From JBGSYN01 sp041750975 (lineage in GTDB: Bacteria > Pseudomonadota > Alphaproteobacteria > Geminicoccales > Geminicoccaceae): a DNA stretch of 64,000 nucleotides. Every line of letters begins with the position of its first letter. Positions within the stretch are counted from its first letter, which is position 1. Below, in pieces: positions 58,433 to 64,000 of this stretch. The notes below the pieces were generated by a model that saw only the letters and a program-made list of their open reading frames with translations, had not been told where the DNA came from and did no database searches. The position numbers and the translations under genes were made by a program. The DNA lies in contig JBGSYN010000150.1 in assembly GCA_041750975.1 (NCBI GenBank), positions 1 through 64,000 on the forward strand, read 5' to 3'.

Positions 58433-60587
58433 TCGTCAGGGCCTCTTGCTTCAGCCGCCAGGGCAGGAGGGTCGTGCGCCCGGCACCCGCCGTCTCGATC
58501 GCCTGTTTGATAGCATCCTGTTGTCCAAGAAGAACCACCAACCGTCGGGCCCGCGTCACTGCGGTATAGATGAGCCGGCGCTGCAGCATGCGTCCATGTT
58601 GCTTGGCGACCACGACAATTACGGCGGGGTATTCGGAGCCCTGTGACTTGTGCACGGTGATGGCGTAGGCGAGTGTAAGCTGGCCGAGATCGGAGAAACC
58701 ATAGGCAACACGTCGGTTGTCGATCTCGACTTCCAGGAGCGATTCGGGTTCGTCGATCTTGACGATGATGCCGATATCTCCATTGCTGACCTCGCGCTGA
58801 TAGTCGTTCTCAAGCTGCATGACCTTGTCGCCGATGCCGTATCGAGTGCCGCCACGCTCAACGAAGGCAATGGGGTTGGGGTTGATGGCACCCTGCAGCA
58901 ACTCATTAAGGTCCCGGGTGCCGGCCGAGCCCTTGTTCGTGGGCGTGATCACTTGAATGTCGTGGATAGGGTCGAGCTCGAACCGCAGCGGCATCCGGTT
59001 GGTCACTAATTCCAGCAGAAGGTGTTGAATATCCTGAGGCGAATCGGCCCTGATGCCATAGAGATCGCCAGGTTCCTCCTCCGCGCGTGCGTAAATCGGC
59101 TGCTGCCCCTGCCGGATGCGATGGGCATTTGCAACAATGCTGCTTTCCGACCCCTGTCGAAATACCTGATTGAGGGGGCATAGATTTATGCCCGACGCAG
59201 CAATCAGATCGGCCAATATTTGACCCGGCCCGATTGACGGCAGCTGATCGGCATCGCCAACGAGCAATAGCGAAGCGTCGACTGGCAGGGCTTCCAATGT
59301 TGCAGCGAACAGGAGGGTGTCGACCATCGACATTTCGTCGATGACCAGAACATCGCACTCAAGCGGCTGTTCGCGATGGCGTCCAAAACCGCGACCTGGA
59401 TCGGCCTCGAGCAGTCGATGCAGCGTCCAGGCTTGGCGACCGCAACTCGCAGCTAGGCGCCGGGCTGCGCGGCCTGTTGGGGCTGCAAGCAAGACAACCG
59501 CGTCGGTCCTGTTGCTCAATACGTCGACCACGACGCGCACGATCGTGGTTTTCCCGGTGCCGGGACCGCCGGTGATGATATTGAGCTTGTTCGCGAGAGA
59601 CCCGAGCACAGCATTTCGCTGCTCCGGAGCCAAAACATGCCCTAGTTTTGCTTCGAATGCATCGACGGCCTCGACGAGGCCGTCGATTTCCCAGGATACG
59701 CGCCTCGACCTGAGACGCGTAAGGTTCTGGACAATCTCGACTTCCGCCTGATCCAGCGATTTGAGGAGAACCAACTCTCTGGATTCGGTCTGTCTATAGA
59801 CCAGATAGCCTTTTGAGACCGCCTCGTTCAGCGCCTCCTCTAAGCCATCCCCAGGGCAGTCCAAGACGACTGCAGTACGCTGAACCAGGTGACCTCGGCT
59901 CACCGCCACCTGACCATCCGTTTCGGCTTCCGTGAGGATATGCTCAAGTCCGGCAATCAGACGAGTCGGAGCATCTTTTTCGATCCCCAGACTTTGTGCG
60001 AGCCGATCCGCGGTCGCAAAGCCGATCCCTCGAATTTCGCGCGCGAGCAAATAAGGATCGGCCACGATTTTGTCTGTGGCCGCTGCCCCGTATCGATCGA
60101 ATATTCGCCGGGCCGTCGCTGCATTGATCCCATGGCCCTGCAGGAAGATCAGCGTATTGCGCGCGGCGGCTTGATCCTTCCATGCAAGTCCGATTCGCTT
60201 GGCCATCCGCGGACCGATACCTCCGACTTCAGCGAGGCGCTCCGGTTGGCATTCGATGATTTCGGCGAGCCGGTCGCCAAACTTCGAGAACATCCGCTTG
60301 GCGAGGGAGCGGCCGACGCCCTTGAGCGCTCCGGCCGCGAGATAGTCCTTCAGGGCAGTCGGCGATGATGGCGCGACCAGTTCAATTCGCTCGGCCTTGA
60401 ATTGCCGGCCCCAGGTCCGATCCTCGGTCCAACTGCCTTCTGCCCGGATCATCTCACCAGGCTGCGGCTGAACAGTCACTCCCAGTACGGGGACGGTCTG
60501 GCGTTCCCCTGAAACGCGAACCAATACTATGCTATATCCGCTCTCCTCATTGTGGAATACGACCCGCTCGACCGTGCCTGTCAGCAT
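58398..60587 (-). CDS. recD2: ATP-dependent RecD2-like DNA helicase
   Basis: This is a 5'-3' superfamily 1B helicase. The protein has 729 residues from ATG 60587. An OB-like N-terminus (LTGTVERVVFHNEESGYSIV) is followed by helix-hairpin-helix motifs (LAEVGGIGPRMAKRIG). The motor core has Walker A TGGPGTGKTTIVRVV, Walker B DVLVIDEMSMVD and VGDADQLPSIGPG. The C-terminal UvrD-like part has TLAYAITVHKSQGSEYPAV. There is no RecBC partner, which fits RecD2 and not RecD. It overlaps the downstream IMPase gene by 35 bases, and 30 bases separate it from the divergent GDPD gene. Confidence 0.93.
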   Translation of the reverse strand: MLTGTVERVVFHNEESGYSIVLVRVSGERQTVPVLGVTVQPQPGEMIRAEGSWTEDRTWGRQFKAERIELVAPSSPTALKDYLAAGALKGVGRSLAKRMFSKFGDRLAEIIECQPERLAEVGGIGPRMAKRIGLAWKDQAAARNTLIFLQGHGINAATARRIFDRYGAAATDKIVADPYLLAREIRGIGFATADRLAQSLGIEKDAPTRLIAGLEHILTEAETDGQVAVSRGHLVQRTAVVLDCPGDGLEEALNEAVSKGYLVYRQTESRELVLLKSLDQAEVEIVQNLTRLRSRRVSWEIDGLVEAVDAFEAKLGHVLAPEQRNAVLGSLANKLNIITGGPGTGKTTIVRVVVDVLSNRTDAVVLLAAPTGRAARRLAASCGRQAWTLHRLLEADPGRGFGRHREQPLECDVLVIDEMSMVDTLLFAATLEALPVDASLLLVGDADQLPSIGPGQILADLIAASGINLCPLNQVFRQGSESSIVANAHRIRQGQQPIYARAEEEPGDLYGIRADSPQDIQHLLLELVTNRMPLRFELDPIHDIQVITPTNKGSAGTRDLNELLQGAINPNPIAFVERGGTRYGIGDKVMQLENDYQREVSNGDIGIIVKIDEPESLLEVEIDNRRVAYGFSDLGQLTLAYAITVHKSQGSEYPAVIVVVAKQHGRMLQRRLIYTAVTRARRLVVLLGQQDAIKQAIETAGAGRTTLLPWRLKQEALTNDGRDEPRTTF
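59661..59687. repeat. 27-base perfect inverted repeat inside recD2
   Basis: ATCGACGGCCTCG (59661-59673) is followed by a single A and then its exact reverse complement (59675-59687). It lies within the recD2 coding sequence between the helix-hairpin-helix region and the motor domain, and encodes EIDGLVEAVDA. It does not break the frame. A functional role is not shown. Confidence 0.7.
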
Positions 60588-60617
60588 TACTGCAATTCCA
60601 ACAGAGAGGCGGCACCC

Positions 60618-61391
60618 ATGATCCAACCTGAAAATTCTGGGAGGGCTCTCAAAGCGGAGACACCCTCAATCATCGGCCACCGCGGTGCGGCAGCGCGAGC
60701 ACCCGAGAATACACTCGCATCGATACGCCGAGCCTATGATGACGGGGCAAGGTGGGTGGAATTCGACGTCAAACTCACATTGGATGGCATACCGATAGTG
60801 ATGCATGACGATCACCTGGACCGGACCACCGATCTTACAGGGGCAGTGGCACAAACGACTTTTGAAACCTTAAGCCATGTGTCGGCTGGCGCCTGGTTCG
60901 ACCGATCCTTTGCCGGCGAGAAGATTCCGACGTTGCGCGAAACCTTGGCAACTTTATTGCAGCTAGGACTTGGCGCCAATATCGAAATCAAGCCATGCCC
61001 TGGTCGGGAGCGTGAAACCGCAGCTGCGGCCATTTCTGTTCTGGCGGAAACATGGCCCACTGACGTGCCTTGGCCGCTCATTTCGAGCTTCTCCGAAGAA
61101 GCATTGGACGAAGTCAAACGATTTCAGCCAGTCCTGCCATGTGGACTGCTCATGACATCGCTGTCGCCAGATTGGAAAGAAAAATTGGAACGCCTTGATT
61201 GCGCCACCGTCCATCTCGATCATGCGTCACTCGATGACAACGCCCTCGCTTCGCTGGTTCGCGAACGGTGGCCGTTGGTTCTCTACACAGTCAACGACGT
61301 CGACCGGGCCCGCCATCTCCTCGAACGAGGCGCACACGCTCTAATCACTGATGATCCCCGCAAATTGATCGATCGGCTTGGCGTTCAATAG
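60618..61391 (+). CDS. Glycerophosphodiester phosphodiesterase
   Basis: The enzyme splits glycerophosphodiesters to glycerol 3-phosphate and an alcohol. The protein has 257 residues with catalytic motifs [28 protein letters not shown] and [11 protein letters not shown]. Near the end [10 protein letters not shown] closes the TIM barrel. The start at ATG 60618 follows a GGCGG-rich stretch. There is no signal peptide, so it is cytoplasmic (UgpQ-like). The gene is divergent from recD2 and overlaps the lexA 3' end by seven bases. Confidence 0.93.
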   Translation: MIQPENSGRALKAETPSIIGHRGAAARAPENTLASIRRAYDDGARWVEFDVKLTLDGIPIVMHDDHLDRTTDLTGAVAQTTFETLSHVSAGAWFDRSFAGEKIPTLRETLATLLQLGLGANIEIKPCPGRERETAAAAISVLAETWPTDVPWPLISSFSEEALDEVKRFQPVLPCGLLMTSLSPDWKEKLERLDCATVHLDHASLDDNALASLVRERWPLVLYTVNDVDRARHLLERGAHALITDDPRKLIDRLGVQ

Positions 61392-62092
61392 GTTCGCATC
61401 AAGCCGACCAGTCGGCCCTGAACCTTAACTTGGTTGGGACCGAAGATGCGGGTTTCGAACGCGGGATTTGCGGCCTCCAATGCAATCGAAGCGCCTCGTT
61501 TGCGCAAGCGCTTCAGCGTGACCTCGCGGTCCTCGATCAGCGCGACCACAATCTCGCCGTTTTCGGCGGCATCGGAGCGCAGGATGAGAACCTTGTCGCC
61601 GTCGAAAATACCGGCGTTGATCATCGAATCGCCGACCACCTCGAGGACGTAGTGCTCGCCGGATCCGAGCATCTCCTGGGGAACGTCCATGGACTGCGCA
61701 TTGTCAGCCAGCGCTTCGATCGGCGTGCCCGCAGCAATGCGTCCATATATTGGGATGCTGGTGGTTCCCGAGACACCAGTAAGCGGCTTGGTTTTACGTC
61801 CATGGCCGAATGACGGCCGGACAATATTGGTGCTGTCTTGCCCTTGCGATTCGGGGTCACCCGCAGCCGCAGCTAATTCCGGCAGTGAGCGAAGTATCTC
61901 CACTGCCCGGGCCCGATAGGCGAGACGTCGGATGAAGCCGCGTTCTTCGAGACCGGAAATAAGACGATGAATGCCCGATTTGGATTTAAGTTTGAGAGCG
62001 TAGCGCATTTCGTCGAATGACGGAGAAATACCGTTTTCATCCATATAATCATGGATGAAAGTCAAGAGTTGTCGTTGACGTTGGGTAAGCAA
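61385..62092 (-). CDS. lexA: SOS-response repressor LexA
   Basis: LexA represses DNA-damage genes and cleaves itself when RecA is activated. I start it at TTG 62092, which has GGAG seven bases upstream and gives the usual family N-terminus, [13 protein letters not shown] (235 residues). TTG 62125 would add 11 residues. The winged helix contains [20 protein letters not shown]. The cleavage site is A121-G122, the catalytic serine S156 in VVGDSM and the lysine K194. A perfect SOS box upstream shows autoregulation. lexA lies downstream of moeA. Confidence 0.96.
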   Translation of the reverse strand: MLTQRQRQLLTFIHDYMDENGISPSFDEMRYALKLKSKSGIHRLISGLEERGFIRRLAYRARAVEILRSLPELAAAAGDPESQGQDSTNIVRPSFGHGRKTKPLTGVSGTTSIPIYGRIAAGTPIEALADNAQSMDVPQEMLGSGEHYVLEVVGDSMINAGIFDGDKVLILRSDAAENGEIVVALIEDREVTLKRLRKRGASIALEAANPAFETRIFGPNQVKVQGRLVGLMRTY

Positions 62093-62139
62093 TCGATCAC
62101 TCCACCGGTCCGCCGGATATGGCAAGGATGATGGACGAT

Positions 62140-62154
62140 GTTCTACATTAGTTC
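62140..62154. promoter_or_regulatory. LexA-binding SOS box of lexA
   Basis: GTTC-tacatta-GTTC is an exact match to the alphaproteobacterial LexA operator GTTC-N7-GTTC. It lies 48 bases upstream of the chosen lexA start, in the gap between lexA and moeA. It indicates that lexA is self-repressed from its own promoter. Confidence 0.88.
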
Positions 62155-62191
62155 CTATTCGTCGTCAAGCGACCTTCTTGCAGATAAATAA

Positions 62192-63388
62192 TCATAAGAA
62201 CTCGGCAATTTCAACCATAACGATAGTATCGCCAGGGTTTTTTTCGCTGTCGTGAGGTGGCCGGACGATCAATGCGTCGGCTTTTGCAAAGGTTGCGTAC
62301 ATCGAACTATCCTGACGTGGCGCACTCTCGACCCATAGTTCGCCGTTCCGGGCCGTCACAAACGATCTCAGATAATCCTGACGTTCATCGTTCGGTGCCA
62401 ATGAGTTCGTTAGGCGTCCGGATTTCGTCGGTAGGCCCGTCGGTTGTGCCAGCATGGCAGCGATGATGGGGCGCAGGAAAATGATGCTGCAAACCGAAGC
62501 AGACACGGGGTTCCCAGGCAGCCCGAGCAATGGCGTTCCTCGCAGATTTCCGAACATCAAAGGCTTCCCCGGTCGCATGGCGATCTTCCAGAAGTCGAGT
62601 TCAAGCTCTGCGCTCTCGAATGCGGTGCGTATTAGGTCATATTCGCCGACCGAAGCCCCACCCGTGGTGACCAAAAGATCCAGAGTATCCAAATTGGCAG
62701 TGACTTCGTGCAGGGAATCAACGGTGTCTTTGGCTATCCCCAGATCGATGGATTCTGCGCCCCACCTCCGGCACATGGCGGCCAGTGCCGTCGTATTGGA
62801 ACTGATATGCTGATGATCGGCCGGCGTCGTGCCTGGCCTCGCAAGCTCATCGCCTGTGGCGAGCAAGCCAATTCTGGGCCTCCTATAAACCGGAAGCCAA
62901 TAGTGGCCCATTGTGGCTGCCAATCCGAGTGCCTGTGGCCCAAGTCTCGTGCCAGCGCGAAGGCCCACCCACCCTTTCTGGAAATCCAATCCAGCGGGCC
63001 TGACATAGCGTCCAGTATCCACGGGTTCGGTGAATCGGATGGAGTTGGCTTCTCGAACCGCATTTTCCTGGATCAGTATGGCATCGGCATTATCGGGAAG
63101 GGGTGCCCCGGTGAAGATTCTTACTGCCTGACCGCCTTCGAGTGGTTGATCGAAAAAGTCTCCGGCACGAACCTCTCCAATCACTTCGAGGATTCGGGAA
63201 CTTAAGGTGTCCTGCGCTCGAATCGCGTACCCATCCATTGCCGAAACGGCCTTGGGAGGTTGGGTTCTTAGGGCTTCGAGCTCCGCCGCAAGGAAGCGAT
63301 CATCGGCATGGTCGAGCGTGATCCATTCCGATCCCACCGGGGCGAAGCGTTCAAGGATTCGAGCGGTCGCCTCCTCGACAGGGATCAT
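62192..63388 (-). CDS. moeA: Molybdopterin molybdenumtransferase MoeA
   Basis: MoeA inserts molybdate into adenylated molybdopterin. The protein has 398 residues from ATG 63388, which overlaps the moaC stop by four bases (ATGA). Motifs include [15 protein letters not shown] near the N-terminus, [22 protein letters not shown] in the MoaB-like domain, and [14 protein letters not shown]. The longer frame from 63562 runs through moaC and is a shadow. Transcription comes from the trpC-moaC side. Confidence 0.95.
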   Translation of the reverse strand: MIPVEEATARILERFAPVGSEWITLDHADDRFLAAELEALRTQPPKAVSAMDGYAIRAQDTLSSRILEVIGEVRAGDFFDQPLEGGQAVRIFTGAPLPDNADAILIQENAVREANSIRFTEPVDTGRYVRPAGLDFQKGWVGLRAGTRLGPQALGLAATMGHYWLPVYRRPRIGLLATGDELARPGTTPADHQHISSNTTALAAMCRRWGAESIDLGIAKDTVDSLHEVTANLDTLDLLVTTGGASVGEYDLIRTAFESAELELDFWKIAMRPGKPLMFGNLRGTPLLGLPGNPVSASVCSIIFLRPIIAAMLAQPTGLPTKSGRLTNSLAPNDERQDYLRSFVTARNGELWVESAPRQDSSMYATFAKADALIVRPPHDSEKNPGDTIVMVEIAEFL

Positions 63389-63867
63389 TTTGGCTCTGCT
63401 TGAAAGTCTCCGGATTTCCCGCCTGACTTGAAAATCAGCCGGGTTTCTCTGATGGTCATGCCGCGATCGACGGCTTTGCACATATCGTAGATCGTCAATG
63501 CCGCAACAGAAGCCGCGGTCAAGGCTTCCATTTCCACCCCCGTTTTTCCGGTCGTCGTGCAAGTGGCGCGGATCAACACACCAGGCAGACTTGCATCAGG
63601 CTCGAGTTCGAGCTCAACCTTCTCCAGCGGCAGTGGGTGACATAGAGGGATAAGTTCGGCGGTACGTTTGGCCGCCATGATACCCGCGAGACGAGCTACG
63701 CCGAGCACGTCACCCTTTTTGGCCGTTCCGGCTTCGATGTGCTCGAGGGTAGATCGCGCCATCGAAATAGTCGATTCAGCGATTGCCAAACGCGCTGTCA
63801 CTGCCTTTGAGGAGACGTCAACCATGACAGCCTGGCCGCGCGAATCGAAATGAGTGAGTTCTGTCAT
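63385..63867 (-). CDS. moaC: Cyclic pyranopterin monophosphate synthase MoaC
   Basis: MoaC turns the MoaA product into cyclic pyranopterin monophosphate. The 160-residue protein has the diagnostic [17 protein letters not shown] and [20 protein letters not shown]. Its ATG overlaps the trpC stop by four bases and its stop overlaps moeA by four, so all three are translationally coupled. Confidence 0.97.
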   Translation of the reverse strand: MTELTHFDSRGQAVMVDVSSKAVTARLAIAESTISMARSTLEHIEAGTAKKGDVLGVARLAGIMAAKRTAELIPLCHPLPLEKVELELEPDASLPGVLIRATCTTTGKTGVEMEALTAASVAALTIYDMCKAVDRGMTIRETRLIFKSGGKSGDFQAEPK

Positions 63868-64000
63868 GCGTCGGCCTTCAAGCCGAGAAGCAGTCGTGTT
63901 GCGGCCGACACATCGGCCTCGCGCATGAGCGATTCACCAACGAGGAAGGCCCGGGCGCCCGCGTCGTGCATTCGGCGAAGGTCATCATGATCCTGGATGC
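63864..64000 (-). CDS. trpC: Indole-3-glycerol phosphate synthase, C-terminal end (partial at window edge)
   Basis: The last 44 codons of the gene are visible, ending at the TGA at 63864-63866. The segment [17 protein letters not shown] is the phosphate-binding end of the TrpC barrel. The gene makes indole-glycerol phosphate in tryptophan synthesis. It overlaps moaC by four bases. The rest lies beyond the right edge. Confidence 0.88.
   Translation of the reverse strand, partial: IQDHDDLRRMHDAGARAFLVGESLMREADVSAATRLLLGLKADA

Noticed and set aside
63389..63562. N-terminal extension of moeA
   Set aside because: The extra 58 codons run through moaC in another frame. The coupled ATG at 63388 matches the family start.

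Overview
The window is about 64 kb of an alphaproteobacterial chromosome with mid-range to moderately high GC. Several independent signs point to this group. lexA is preceded by a GTTC-N7-GTTC SOS operator. The gene order trpC-moaC-moeA-lexA is kept, as is a c-type cytochrome gene divergent from kdsB-pheA. There is also a class I (archaeal-type) lysyl-tRNA synthetase, a clpS-clpA pair and a yejABEF transporter. I see no rRNA, phage, insertion sequence, transposase, integrase or CRISPR array. Coding density is very high, many genes overlap by 1-4 bases, and this reads as core genome rather than an island. A genus cannot be named from this alone.

Layout. 1-9.8 kb: the 3' end of a DenD-like epimerase, pepN, a beta-hydroxyacid dehydrogenase, hspQ, an exported DsbD-alpha-like protein, aspartate aminotransferase, DUF192 protein plus NAD kinase, moaA, and an OmpA-type lipoprotein. 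9.9-20.7 kb: a receiver-Hpt protein, a TerB-like protein with the NAD(P)HX repair enzyme, a 1071-residue multi-PAS/GGDEF/EAL protein, a secreted pentapeptide-repeat protein, lipB, tRNA-Leu(GAG), mgtE, and kdsB-pheA. 20.9-28.9 kb: an unusual two-heme cytochrome c, then a HisN-like phosphatase and the complete yejABEF oligopeptide-type ABC importer in one run. 28.9-33.1 kb: a minus-strand operon of a sugar-acid dehydratase, an MFS transporter and an aminotransferase. 33.2-40.2 kb: guaB, a thioredoxin-fold protein, ubiD, a CysQ-like phosphatase, an LhgO-like oxidase, an orphan histidine-kinase-like DHp protein and an Arg/Gly-rich unknown. 40.3-49.3 kb: an ion antiporter, clpS-clpA, a FemAB/GNAT-type protein, a coiled-coil OmpA-domain protein, a gamma-carbonic anhydrase and an MFS transporter. 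49.5-64 kb: purH, rsmB and lysK; a ligase-associated helicase with pdeM and sufE; an IMPase and recD2; a glycerophosphodiesterase; then lexA, moeA, moaC and the end of trpC.

How the genes fit together. Molybdenum cofactor synthesis is represented at both ends (moaA; moaC and moeA). DNA damage response genes lie between 54 and 62 kb (helicase, pdeM, recD2, lexA), with a perfect SOS box at lexA and a one-mismatch candidate before the helicase. Protein quality control is represented by hspQ, clpS, clpA and pepN, and envelope biology by kdsB, two OmpA-domain proteins, lipB and the Yej importer.

I did not find a clear, self-contained undescribed system. The best candidates for new biology are the cytochrome with two heme domains joined by a long acidic linker, the stand-alone DHp-like protein beside the Arg/Gly-rich unknown, the dehydratase-MFS-aminotransferase operon, and the possible SOS control of the helicase-pdeM pair. 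Start codons were moved downstream from the longest reading frame wherever a ribosome binding site or family length favoured it.
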